A stretch of DNA of 57,801 nucleotides, taken from positions 1 through 57,801 of the forward strand of contig CAAGNP010000008.1 of NCBI GenBank assembly GCA_900771335.1, written 5' to 3'. The first letter of the stretch is position 1. The number at the start of each line of letters is the position of its first letter. The notes beneath the pieces are model-generated. The model made no database searches. It had not been told where the DNA came from and was given only the letters and a program-made list of their open reading frames with translations. Positions 43,302-51,317 of this stretch are shown piece by piece. Made by a program: the position numbers and the translations under genes. This DNA is from Rikenellaceae bacterium. GTDB taxonomy: Bacteria; Bacteroidota; Bacteroidia; Bacteroidales; UBA932.

Positions 43302-43949
43302 TTAGATATATTTAACCAGGATATTCTTCAAGCATTTGCCTACGTGCTCAGCAGCATCTGTAGTTTGCTCCATCTCGTGCATGATCTCCTTAACTTTCAT
43401 AAGCTCGATACCATCTTTCTCCTCTTCGAAAAGACGGATGATGAATAGTTCGTAGATGTCGTCACCTTTATTTTCAAGATCGTGCAGTTCGTTGGCATAT
43501 TTGAGGATATTGGTGCCATTCTTATGGACATCTGTAAGATCCATCATAGCCTTAACGATATATTCAGCCTCTTTTTGGATAACTCTGGCAAGTTTTTTAG
43601 CCTCTTCTGGAAGTGGTTTCGGATTGTAGATATTGATACGTTTGGCTACGCTGTTGAGTCCGTCGATAGTGTCATCAATAGCAGATGCCAAATGGTTGAT
43701 ATCTTCACGGTCAAATGGAGTAATGAAAGAAGATGCGAGCTCAGTGTGAATGGTGTTGTTGATCTCATCACCTTTGCGTTCCACATCCTTTACCAGTTTG
43801 TAGTATTCGGCACGCTTCTCTGGTGTGTGGTAATCGATGCCCTCTGCAAAGATATCTGCAGCTTCTGACAGAGCTTCTGCCAATGATTTTAGAAGGGGAA
43901 AGAACTTAGGTTGTTTGGGTGCAAATCTGCTGAAAAATGAATTATTCAT
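43302..43949 (-). CDS. DUF47 (PhoU-like) protein
   Basis: A 215-residue all-helical protein of the DUF47/YkaA family, resembling PhoU. EGIDYHTPEKRAEYYKLVKDVERKGDEI and FDREDINHLASAIDDTIDGL are the family's acidic metal-cluster segments. It is thought to control the Pit carrier. It is first in the DUF47-pit operon and has a full promoter. Confidence 0.9.
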   Translation of the reverse strand: MNNSFFSRFAPKQPKFFPLLKSLAEALSEAADIFAEGIDYHTPEKRAEYYKLVKDVERKGDEINNTIHTELASSFITPFDREDINHLASAIDDTIDGLNSVAKRINIYNPKPLPEEAKKLARVIQKEAEYIVKAMMDLTDVHKNGTNILKYANELHDLENKGDDIYELFIIRLFEEEKDGIELMKVKEIMHEMEQTTDAAEHVGKCLKNILVKYI

Positions 43950-43985
43950 ATGTATGTTTAGTTAATACCTTGCTTTTTAGGCTCG

Positions 43986-44017
43986 CAAATATACAAAAGG
44001 GGTAAAAATCTCACAAA
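43986..44017 (-). promoter_or_regulatory. Promoter of the DUF47-pit operon
   Basis: On the minus strand: TTTG (44014-44017), 20-base spacer, TATATTTG (43986-43993); ATG follows 36 bases on at 43949. No Pho-box-like repeat was noticed. Confidence 0.6.
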
Positions 44018-44025
44018 TTTTTCAT

Positions 44026-44064
44026 AAAAAAACAGGGTGTCAGCCTTTAGCTACCCACCCTGTT
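44026..44064 (-). terminator. Intrinsic terminator of the alkaline phosphatase gene
   Basis: AACAGGGTG (44031-44039) and CACCCTGTT (44056-44064) with a 16-base loop; read on the minus strand it ends in seven T. It lies 68 bases after the phosphatase stop. Confidence 0.75.
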
Positions 44065-44132
44065 CTAAAAATAAACTAAATTACTATATATCAGCAAGAA
44101 TAACAAATATGTTTATCGCCTTAACATTTTTG

Positions 44133-45344
44133 TTATAGCTTACTCATCCTTGTTTTGAAGTCATTTTTCATAAGAGATTCTATCTTCTTGGGGATATCTG
44201 TGTTTTTCATGAATCCGCCAAAACATTCAGCTCCCACACCATATGCAAATACTGGCACTACTGTTCCTGTATGACCTTTTGTACTGAAGCCAAGCTTCAC
44301 TGTGTCTACAGCCCCTACCTCATGTTCGTTGTAGGCCACACCGGTACCACCTGTTTCGTGGTCAGCTGTTACGACCAGAAGTGTATTGGGATGGTGATTT
44401 ACATAGTCTACAAGGAGCATAAGTGTGTTGTTGAATTCATACATTTCGGTAATCATACCATCGCTGTCATTGTTGTGTCCGTAGCCGTCAATTATCGCAC
44501 TCTCGATCATTAGGAAAAATCCATTTCTGGAGTTTTTCTCAAGGGCTTCAAGTGCTTTCATGGAGGCTATTGAGAGGTATTCTGTAGGGTTTGAGACATC
44601 GATGTCATTTTCCACATACACTTTTCCTTCAGATGCAAGTTTATGGGCCAAACCTATATATGAGCCATCTTTTGCACTCCTGGCTACATGTTTCTGGTTT
44701 CTTCTGTGTACCTGCTCCATAGGCAATATGGCCACAAATTTCTCAGATTTGGTTCCAGGGATATATTTCCAGTCGAGATACACATCATATTGTTTCTTCT
44801 TCAGCTCCCACACCAAGTCGAGGGAGTCCGGTCTGTTGATAAATACAGACTGTCCAGCCCCTATCGCAACATCTACCCCACTGGCCACAAACTGTTCAGC
44901 AATCTTCATCCCTTCATTTCTGCTCTTCACCCCCGCATAAAATGCTGCAGGAGTGGCTTCTGTGAGTGTGGTATTTACTACGATTCCCGTTTTCTTACCC
45001 ATTTTCTGGGCTTTTTTAAGGATACTTGTCAAAGGTTTTTCGTTAGGATCGATACCCAGATAACCATTCCTGGTCCGCACTCCGGTGGCAAGTGCTGTAC
45101 CGCCTGCAGGTGAGTCTGTTACGTGATTGTTGGCTGAGCAAGTCTCTTGAAGGCCCACTACTGGTGCCATCTCAAATCCTGTCACATCTTCATGCGACAG
45201 AAGAGCGGTCGTGACTGCTCCAAAACCCATACCATCACCGATAAGGTAGATAACATTCTTTACATCTTTGGACCTGTGATAAGTACAAGAGTTGATGGTG
45301 ACCCCAATGGCCAGTACCAACATGAGTTTGAAGTAGTTTTTCAT
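44133..45344 (-). CDS. Alkaline phosphatase, PhoA-type lipoprotein
   Basis: A 403-residue periplasm- or surface-facing lipoprotein (lipobox INSC, Cys20). The metal site begins with Asp37 in IGDGMG. The Asp-Ser pair in VTDSPAGGTALATG (Asp77-Ser78) is the nucleophile. TADHETGG near the C-terminus holds the second set of ligands. It releases phosphate from organic esters; the neighbouring DUF47-pit genes would import it. It has its own transcription unit between two hairpins. Confidence 0.92.
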   Translation of the reverse strand: MKNYFKLMLVLAIGVTINSCTYHRSKDVKNVIYLIGDGMGFGAVTTALLSHEDVTGFEMAPVVGLQETCSANNHVTDSPAGGTALATGVRTRNGYLGIDPNEKPLTSILKKAQKMGKKTGIVVNTTLTEATPAAFYAGVKSRNEGMKIAEQFVASGVDVAIGAGQSVFINRPDSLDLVWELKKKQYDVYLDWKYIPGTKSEKFVAILPMEQVHRRNQKHVARSAKDGSYIGLAHKLASEGKVYVENDIDVSNPTEYLSIASMKALEALEKNSRNGFFLMIESAIIDGYGHNNDSDGMITEMYEFNNTLMLLVDYVNHHPNTLLVVTADHETGGTGVAYNEHEVGAVDTVKLGFSTKGHTGTVVPVFAYGVGAECFGGFMKNTDIPKKIESLMKNDFKTRMSKL

Positions 45345-45367
45345 CTTCGTGAATAATTAAAGTGTCA

Positions 45368-45388
45368 ACACTTTTTAACAAAAAGTGT
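45368..45388. repeat. Short perfect hairpin between two minus-strand genes
   Basis: ACACTTTTT (45368-45376), loop AAC, AAAAAGTGT (45380-45388), with another AAAGTGT/ACACTTT palindrome overlapping on the left. It lies between the nucleotidyltransferase stop and the phosphatase start, so it may end the rhamnose operon or act as an operator for the phosphatase. Confidence 0.5.
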
Positions 45389-45403
45389 ACCGATTTTTAA
45401 GAA

Positions 45404-46558
45404 TTATTTGAGTCTGGGTTTAAAAATGTGACTTTTCCATAGGACCAGAAACTGATTTACAAGTCCCTCTTTGTAGACAATCTTGTTTTTCCAGCTATTG
45501 GCGCTCCATCTCCTTAGTTTCCACAGGTATATGAGCGGGTTCCCTTTTTTTGGCATCGGCTTACGGAATGCAGGGCTGAGAATTTCATCCAGCACCCTCT
45601 TCTCAAGTTCCGGCTCCCTCCCGTATTGCGGCAGCAGCTTCGGATCTACCCCCAATTGCTCTATGGCAATGGTATTTATCGAATTCAGGAATCGGTGCAT
45701 ATTCATCTGCTGCGCAAATTTGTAGAACCTCTCCCAATCTACCTTCTCTGCATAATTACTCAGGAACAATGCCCAGTCGACAAGGTGCCTTATCCCTATC
45801 CTCTCTGCTGCAAAATGGGCTGCAGCGTGCCTCAAAAGGAACAATGCATTGAACTCGGGGCAAGGGATACGGAATTTGGCCCCATTTGAGAGCTCGCGCA
45901 ATTCCCCTTTATCCGCCTCTACCTCACCTATGAGCCTCTGCTCAATAATTTTATTGGACTCATGCGACTCAATGTTCAGGAAGTCGTAGTGGTTTTCAAG
46001 CATTACACCTTTATAATAATTGACGGTGTGGTGGTGTTTATTGAGATCGGTGGTGAGATTGTGGGTCTCCTCCAGCACCCTGTCCCCTTTCGCATATTCT
46101 CCATAGAGGTAAAAATCGATATCTCCGCAAGGGCGGTGCTTCGGCTCAGGGTACAATAGGCTCAGCCCATACCCTTTTATCACCATCATCTCCATCCCGT
46201 TTTGTGCAAACAGCTCTGCAAGTTCCTCAAGGACAATGCGCTGACGCTCATATTTCTGCTCAATTTTCTCGACGTTGAGTGCCCAGTTCAGCCTTAGCCC
46301 CTTATCCATCGGAAGATCCTTGACCCCATCCCAAAGGACTCCTAGCACACCCTGATACGAGGCCTGCCGGTAGATCTCCTGCCACTGCTGCTTGTCAACC
46401 TCATGCCAATCCTCTTGACACTGGTCATGCCCGACTTGTTCGGGGTTATGTTCACCGTTACCTTGCTTCTTGTCGCCGTCATGCCCGACTTGTTCGGGCA
46501 TCTTTCCCCATAGCGCCCTGCGCAACAATTGGAACAATATTTCGTCTGTCCTTTTCAT
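45404..46558 (-). CDS. Nucleotidyltransferase-family protein carrying two palindrome insertions
   Basis: A 384-residue protein of the NTP_transf_5-type family. The Pol-beta-like core is seen as MVIKGYGLSLLYPEPKHRPCGDIDFYLYG (GD-x-D at about 140), with KG upstream as usual. Residues 21-45 contain PEQVGHD twice, encoded by two copies of a palindromic DNA element; between them the chain is hydrophilic filler. Proteins of this family are linked to surface polysaccharide loci and probably transfer nucleotides or sugar-phosphates. It is the last gene of the rhamnose operon, four bases after the hydrolase. Confidence 0.8.
   Translation of the reverse strand: MKRTDEILFQLLRRALWGKMPEQVGHDGDKKQGNGEHNPEQVGHDQCQEDWHEVDKQQWQEIYRQASYQGVLGVLWDGVKDLPMDKGLRLNWALNVEKIEQKYERQRIVLEELAELFAQNGMEMMVIKGYGLSLLYPEPKHRPCGDIDFYLYGEYAKGDRVLEETHNLTTDLNKHHHTVNYYKGVMLENHYDFLNIESHESNKIIEQRLIGEVEADKGELRELSNGAKFRIPCPEFNALFLLRHAAAHFAAERIGIRHLVDWALFLSNYAEKVDWERFYKFAQQMNMHRFLNSINTIAIEQLGVDPKLLPQYGREPELEKRVLDEILSPAFRKPMPKKGNPLIYLWKLRRWSANSWKNKIVYKEGLVNQFLVLWKSHIFKPRLK
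46426..46501. repeat. Two palindromic elements inside the nucleotidyltransferase gene
   Basis: TCATGCCCGACTTGTTCGGG is present at 46425-46444 and again at 46479-46498. The second copy is a perfect hairpin (ATGCCCGA 46481-46488, TCGGGCAT 46494-46501). The 54-base distance keeps frame and gives the peptide PEQVGHD twice. A third copy is at 47562. Confidence 0.82.
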
Positions 46559-46562
46559 AAAA

Positions 46563-47537
46563 TCAGAAGTTTATCTTTTGGGCAAATGCCACCACCTGCT
46601 CTATGTACTCTTCCGGATGATCGGTAAATGCCTTTGCATGCGCCGAGCCCGGGGCAATCCAGAGATATTTCTCCCCCTGCTTCGCCTCATAAAGGGGTTG
46701 TACCATCCACGATGGGACGAAATCGTCGTTATCCCCATGGATAAAGAGCATAGGGAGGGTCGACCTTTTTACCGATTCGAGAGGAGATGCCTCGCGGAAG
46801 TTCCAGCCGTAGCGGCGGTCGCACATTTTGCTTGCAATATGGAGCAATGGGAATTTCGGGAGGCCAAAGTCCCTTTTGCCGACGTGTGCAAACTCATCCC
46901 ACACAGAGGTGTAGCCGCAATCCTCGATAAACCCTTTGATATATGGAGGGAGGTTCTCTTTCCCTGAGATATTCATAATGGTAGCGCCCCCCATGGAGAT
47001 ACCCATAACCAGCATTTTGCTCTCTACACCCTCTTCTGATAACCTGTCGTGGGCCACCTCTATCCAGTGCAGCACATCATCAGCATCTTTCCACCCCATC
47101 TGGATCATCTCCCCTTCGCTGAGAAAATGGGCGTGCAGATCGGGGAGGACGACATTGCAGTCGAACTGGTCATAGAACATCTTCGCAAAGTTGAGCATAT
47201 GGTATGCGCAGCTTTTGTATCCGTGGACCACTACGGCAGTTCTGCCGTGGGCATTCTCATTTTTAAGAAAATAGCCATGATGGCGCTCTCCGGAAGGCAT
47301 AGTGACAAATGTATCTGTAAGAATCCCTTTGTTTATGTTCTCTTCCACCCAACCTACAAGATCGGGATTCTTCTCCTGGAAGTAGGCCTTTACACTCTCC
47401 ACATTTTCCCTGTTCTCTCTGGGGGAAAGGGAGAATTTTACCATATAATCGGAGCCGACAATCACTCCGATACATAACAATACTACCACTCCCAAAAGAA
47501 TATATCCTGTCACTTTCACTATCTTTTTACAATTCAT
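46563..47537 (-). CDS. Membrane-anchored alpha/beta hydrolase
   Basis: A 324-residue protein with an N-terminal membrane anchor (6-30, VTGYILLGVVVLLCIGVIVG) and a serine hydrolase domain. The nucleophile lies in GISMGGA, the acid in HGDNDDFVP and the His in GSAHAKAF, in the order of the YqkD/FrsA-like alpha/beta hydrolases. ATG 47537 is used since the 5' extension runs into the palindrome at 47562. It lies in the rhamnose operon between rmlB and the nucleotidyltransferase; an esterase acting on envelope glycans or lipids is possible. Confidence 0.85.
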   Translation of the reverse strand: MNCKKIVKVTGYILLGVVVLLCIGVIVGSDYMVKFSLSPRENRENVESVKAYFQEKNPDLVGWVEENINKGILTDTFVTMPSGERHHGYFLKNENAHGRTAVVVHGYKSCAYHMLNFAKMFYDQFDCNVVLPDLHAHFLSEGEMIQMGWKDADDVLHWIEVAHDRLSEEGVESKMLVMGISMGGATIMNISGKENLPPYIKGFIEDCGYTSVWDEFAHVGKRDFGLPKFPLLHIASKMCDRRYGWNFREASPLESVKRSTLPMLFIHGDNDDFVPSWMVQPLYEAKQGEKYLWIAPGSAHAKAFTDHPEEYIEQVVAFAQKINF

Positions 47538-47561
47538 AATATTACTGCTTCTTATCGGTGT

Positions 47562-47583
47562 CATGCCCGACCTTTTCGGGCAT
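47562..47583. repeat. Third copy of the ATGCCCGA palindrome
   Basis: ATGCCCGA (47563-47570) and TCGGGCAT (47576-47583). The left flank CTTCTTATCGGTGTC matches CTTCTTGTCGCCGTC of the copy at 46466-46480, so the element extends beyond the hairpin to about 38 bases. It sits between the rmlB stop and the hydrolase start, inside the operon. Confidence 0.8.
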
Positions 47584-47586
47584 CAG

Positions 47587-48726
47587 TTATCTCTCTGGAT
47601 ACATCTCTTCGTAATACTTCATATAGTCGCCGCTTGTGACATTGTCCATCCACTCCTGGTTTTCCAGATACCAGCGGACAGTCTTCTCAATCCCCTCCTC
47701 AAACTGCAGTGAGGGCTCCCAGCCGAGTTCTTTCTGAAGCTTGGTCGAGTCGATGGCATAGCGGGCGTCGTGTCCCAGGCGGTCGGTGACGTATGTGATG
47801 AGATCAAGGCTGTGGCCTTCAGGATTGCCGAGGATACGGTCGACTGTCTTTATCATCACTTTGATGAGATCAATGTTTTTCCACTCATTGAATCCGCCGA
47901 TATTGTATGTCTCTGCGATCTTTCCTTCATGGAAGATGAGATCTATGGCTCTGGCATGGTCCTCCACATAGAGCCAGTCACGGACATTCTCCCCTTTCCC
48001 GTAGACAGGGAGTGGTTTGCGGTGACGGATATTGTTTATAAACAGCGGTATAAGCTTCTCCGGAAATTGATATGGGCCGTAGTTGTTTGAGCAGTTGGTC
48101 ACGATGGTGGGCATCCCATAGGTATCGTGGTATGCCCTTACGAAATGGTCGCTTGAGGCTTTGGCTGCGCTGTACGGTGAGTGTGGGTTGTATTTGGTGG
48201 TCTCATAGAAGAAGTCGTCGCCATATGCTTTATGTCCTTCTGATGATGCCACTGTCTTGAATGGTGGCTCGATTCCCTCAGGGTGGTTCATCTTGAGGGC
48301 GCCGTATACTTCGTCTGTGGAGATGTGGTAGAATCTGCATTCAACGGGCATCTGATATCCCATTGGCTCCCAGTAGAGTTTGGCGGCCTGAAGGAGCGAG
48401 AGTGTGCCCATTACATTGGTCTGGGCAAATGTGAAAGGATCCTTGATGCTGCGGTCGACATGTGACTCGGCAGCCAGATGGATAATACCATCTATCCTCT
48501 CATCCTGCATCAATTGATATACCCCCTCGAAATCGCAAATATCCATCCTGACGAACTTATAGTTCTCCCTCCCCTCCAGATCCTTAAGATTGGCGAGATT
48601 TCCCGCGTAGGTAAGTTTGTCCAGACAGATTATCTTATAGTCAGGATATTTGTTTACAAACAGACGCACCACATGGGACCCGATAAATCCTGCCCCTCCG
48701 GTGATCAATATATTCCTTCCAGCCAT
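47587..48726 (-). CDS. rmlB: dTDP-glucose 4,6-dehydratase
   Basis: A 379-residue extended SDR making dTDP-4-keto-6-deoxyglucose. The NAD motif GGAGFIGSHV is at the N-terminus; STDEVYG and YSAAKASSDH carry catalytic residues. ATG 48726 (MAGRNILITGG) starts seven bases after galE; a longer frame upstream overlaps galE and is rejected. Step two of dTDP-L-rhamnose synthesis. Length is slightly above the 350-360 usual for the family. Confidence 0.94.
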   Translation of the reverse strand: MAGRNILITGGAGFIGSHVVRLFVNKYPDYKIICLDKLTYAGNLANLKDLEGRENYKFVRMDICDFEGVYQLMQDERIDGIIHLAAESHVDRSIKDPFTFAQTNVMGTLSLLQAAKLYWEPMGYQMPVECRFYHISTDEVYGALKMNHPEGIEPPFKTVASSEGHKAYGDDFFYETTKYNPHSPYSAAKASSDHFVRAYHDTYGMPTIVTNCSNNYGPYQFPEKLIPLFINNIRHRKPLPVYGKGENVRDWLYVEDHARAIDLIFHEGKIAETYNIGGFNEWKNIDLIKVMIKTVDRILGNPEGHSLDLITYVTDRLGHDARYAIDSTKLQKELGWEPSLQFEEGIEKTVRWYLENQEWMDNVTSGDYMKYYEEMYPER

Positions 48727-48733
48727 AGTCAAA

Positions 48734-49759
48734 TTATTTTGTGTACCCGTTTGGGTTGTTTTTCTGCCAGTTCCATGAGTCACGGCACATGTCGTCCAAT
48801 GTATTTTTGGCCTCCCAGCCGAGTTCTTTGTATACTTTTGCAGGATCGCTGTAATATTCATCGATGTCGCCGTCCCTTCTGGGCTGAATCTGATATGGCA
48901 CAGGGACTCCGTTTACCTTTTCAAACGATTTGACCACATCCAGTACAGAGTATCCGTGACCGGTACCGAGATTGTAGATAGCCAGACCGCATTTCCTGTC
49001 AATAGCCTGCAGTGCACACACATGGCCGTTTGCCAGATCCACCACGTGGATATAGTCACGTACTCCTGTACCGTCAGGGGTGTTGTAGTCATTACCAAAG
49101 ACACCCAGGACTGGTCTCTTGCCTACCGCTACCTGTGTTATATAAGGCATAAGGTTGTTTGGAATACCATTGGGATCCTCACCTATAAGTCCGCTCGGAT
49201 GTGCTCCGATAGGGTTAAAGTATCTCAAAATAACCACATTCCATTCAGAGTCGGCCTTCTGCACATCTATAAGCACCTCCTCAAGCATGCTCTTGGTCTG
49301 GCCGTATGGGCTGGTGCAGCGCTGTTTTGGAAGCTCCTCGGTGTACTGGACGATTCCGTCGGGATTGCCATATACTGTGGCTGATGATGAGAAGATTATG
49401 TTTTTGCAGCCATGCTTTCTGAGCTGGTCCAGGAGGACAAATGTGCTGTTCATATTGTTCTCATAGTACTCGAGTGGTTTGGCTACGGACTCCCCTACCG
49501 CTTTCAGCCCTGCAAAATGGATGCAGGCATAGAGGTCATATTGGTCCATTACTTCGCCCAATGCCTGAGAATCTCTCACATCCACCTGATGGAAAGGGAC
49601 TTCACGACCGATGATGGCCTCTACCCTTTTCAGAGCCTCTCTCTGGGAGTTGGCAAGGTTGTCTACCACTACGAAGTCGTAGCCCGCTTTGTCAAGCTCT
49701 ATCAATGTGTGTGAGCCAATATATCCGGCTCCTCCGGTTACCAGTATGGTCTTTTTCAT
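48734..49759 (-). CDS. galE: UDP-glucose 4-epimerase
   Basis: A 341-residue extended SDR interconverting UDP-glucose and UDP-galactose. GGAGYIGSHT is at residue 7-16, SSATVYG holds the catalytic Ser and YGQTK the Tyr/Lys. YNLGTGxGYSVLDVV and the substrate segment PRRDGDIDEYYSDP match GalE. ATG 49759 lies eight bases after rmlD. In this setting it feeds galactose into surface glycans together with rhamnose. Confidence 0.94.
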   Translation of the reverse strand: MKKTILVTGGAGYIGSHTLIELDKAGYDFVVVDNLANSQREALKRVEAIIGREVPFHQVDVRDSQALGEVMDQYDLYACIHFAGLKAVGESVAKPLEYYENNMNSTFVLLDQLRKHGCKNIIFSSSATVYGNPDGIVQYTEELPKQRCTSPYGQTKSMLEEVLIDVQKADSEWNVVILRYFNPIGAHPSGLIGEDPNGIPNNLMPYITQVAVGKRPVLGVFGNDYNTPDGTGVRDYIHVVDLANGHVCALQAIDRKCGLAIYNLGTGHGYSVLDVVKSFEKVNGVPVPYQIQPRRDGDIDEYYSDPAKVYKELGWEAKNTLDDMCRDSWNWQKNNPNGYTK

Positions 49760-49767
49760 ATATGTAG

Positions 49768-50775
49768 TTATTTGATTATCTGAAGGTTGTCTATACATTT
49801 TCTTAGAGAGTCGGTCCAATATGGAATCTTCAGGCCGAATGTCTCTTTTATTTTTGTTTTGTCAAGTACCGAGTATGCAGGTCTTTTTACCGGACTTGGG
49901 AATTCATCGCTGTGGCACGGCTGGATGTCGCACTCGGTATGCCCAGCATATTCCGCTATCATCCTCGCGAAGTCATACCAGCTGCATACCCCCTCATTGC
50001 TGTAGTGATAGATGCCATAGATATGGTCATAATCTTTCTGCAGAGAGGTATTGGGTTCTGAATGATTTGCCGCCCACGGCACTAGTGGGAGGGGCCCGCC
50101 GTCCAAACGGTGGGAGGGCGAAGCGAAGCGGAGATTATTCAGAAGACAATACCTCTCTGCAATAATCATGATCACTTCCGCCAGATCCCTCGCATAAGTC
50201 GGGGTGCCGACCTGGTCGAATACCACCTTGAGCTGAGGCTTGGCGGCGGTAAGCTGAAGCATTGTCTTACAGAAATTCTTCCCGAATTCTGAATAGAGCC
50301 AAGCAGTGCGGATTATTATATGGCGACACCCTGTTGCTGCAATAGCCTCTTCTCCACGTAGTTTGGTAAGGCCATAAACACCTGTAGGGGTGCCAGACTG
50401 CTCTTCACGGCAAGGGGTATTGTACGGATCCCCTCCGAACACATAATCTGTCGAAATATGGATCAGAAGCCCTCCGACCTCTTTCATTGCGACAGCAAGA
50501 TTCTCGGGGGCCTTGGCATTAAGAAGATCGGCAAGCTCGTAATGGTCCTCTGCAGCATCGACATTGGTATAAGCAGCGCAATTGATCACAGCCTCTATCC
50601 CCTCCGCTGCCACCACGGCCCGGACAGCATCCGGATCTGTGATATCAAGCATCTGAGTCTGAATCCCTTCCGCCTCTACCACATCGGTAAAAACAAAGCT
50701 GTGCCCGCTATCCGGGGCAATAAGCCTGATGCAGCGGCCGAGCTGCCCGTTTGCACCTGTTACCAATATTTTCAT
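49768..50775 (-). CDS. rmlD: dTDP-4-dehydrorhamnose reductase with a 41-residue in-frame insertion
   Basis: A 335-residue SDR performing the last step to dTDP-L-rhamnose. Family motifs: GANGQLGR (8-15), ISTDYVFGG (108-116) and YGLTKLRGE for Tyr/Lys. Members are usually near 285-295 residues. The excess is residues about 206-246, between IAERY and KDYDHIYGIYHYSNEG, and is encoded by a 123-base palindromic element. The insert is Pro/Asn-rich and unlike the protein; it falls before a conserved substrate-side segment, so activity is likely kept but is unproven. Its ATG overlaps the rmlC stop (ATGA). Confidence 0.92.
   Translation of the reverse strand: MKILVTGANGQLGRCIRLIAPDSGHSFVFTDVVEAEGIQTQMLDITDPDAVRAVVAAEGIEAVINCAAYTNVDAAEDHYELADLLNAKAPENLAVAMKEVGGLLIHISTDYVFGGDPYNTPCREEQSGTPTGVYGLTKLRGEEAIAATGCRHIIIRTAWLYSEFGKNFCKTMLQLTAAKPQLKVVFDQVGTPTYARDLAEVIMIIAERYCLLNNLRFASPSHRLDGGPLPLVPWAANHSEPNTSLQKDYDHIYGIYHYSNEGVCSWYDFARMIAEYAGHTECDIQPCHSDEFPSPVKRPAYSVLDKTKIKETFGLKIPYWTDSLRKCIDNLQIIK
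50039..50161. mobile_element. 123-base palindromic element inserted in frame in rmlD
   Basis: Perfect 15-base terminal inverted repeats TGCAGAGAGGTATTG (50039-50053) and CAATACCTCTCTGCA (50147-50161), continuing as imperfect pairing inward (TTCTGAATGAT against ATTATTCAGAA) for about 30 bases. The centre is GC-rich with internal CCCTCCCAC/GTGGGAGG-like pairing. 123 is divisible by three and the element has no stop codon in the reading frame. ATAATC occurs near both ends (50029-50034 and 50162-50167), a possible but inexact target duplication. Confidence 0.82.
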
Positions 50776-51317
50776 AGCTCTGCCTCTTTTAATCGTGGGT
50801 GCTTGCGGTCCTTGTCGCTGAGAATCACATCCTCAGCAGGGAGCTTCCAATCGATCGCAAGATCGGGATCATCCCAGGCGATAGCCCCCTCTGCCTCAGG
50901 GCAATAGAACTCGTCGCACTTGTATTGGAATACCACCTCGGGGCTTAAAACGGCAAATCCGTGGGCAAACCCTTTCGGGATGAAAAACTGACGGTGATTC
51001 TCGGCAGTCAGCTCCGCAGAGACATATTTGCCGAAGGTGGGGGAATCTGGGCGTATATCTACCGCCACATCGAGCACCCTACCCTTAATCACCCGCACCA
51101 GCTTGGCCTGGGCCTTATCTCCCTTCTGGAAATGGAGCCCGCGGACCACTCCGTAGCAAGATTTGGACTCATTGTCCTGGACGAAATGGAGCTCCTGCCC
51201 CGTTTTGAGGGCAAACTCCCGTTCGTTGAAACTCTCGAAAAAATATCCTCTGTGGTCCCCAAACACCTTCGGTTCGATGATGAGAACCCCTTCTATCGCT
51301 GTCTTAATTACTTCCAT
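50772..51317 (-). CDS. rmlC: dTDP-4-dehydrorhamnose 3,5-epimerase
   Basis: A 181-residue cupin enzyme. The family pattern is IIEPKVFGDHRGYFFESFNE, FVQDNESKSCYGVVRGLHFQ (His catalytic) and FIPKGFAHGF. It performs step three of dTDP-rhamnose synthesis. Its start overlaps the rmlA stop by 14 bases and its stop overlaps the rmlD start by three to four, so the genes are translationally coupled. Confidence 0.95.
   Translation of the reverse strand: MEVIKTAIEGVLIIEPKVFGDHRGYFFESFNEREFALKTGQELHFVQDNESKSCYGVVRGLHFQKGDKAQAKLVRVIKGRVLDVAVDIRPDSPTFGKYVSAELTAENHRQFFIPKGFAHGFAVLSPEVVFQYKCDEFYCPEAEGAIAWDDPDLAIDWKLPAEDVILSDKDRKHPRLKEAEL

Noticed and set aside
43950..44132. Pho-box-like operator for the phosphate genes
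   Set aside because: No repeated 7-mer with the expected spacing was visible; only a standard promoter and a terminator.
47584..48861. Longer N-terminus for RmlB starting inside galE
   Set aside because: The extension is the reverse-frame shadow of the galE end; the Rossmann start MAGRNILITGG fits the family and the seven-base gap.
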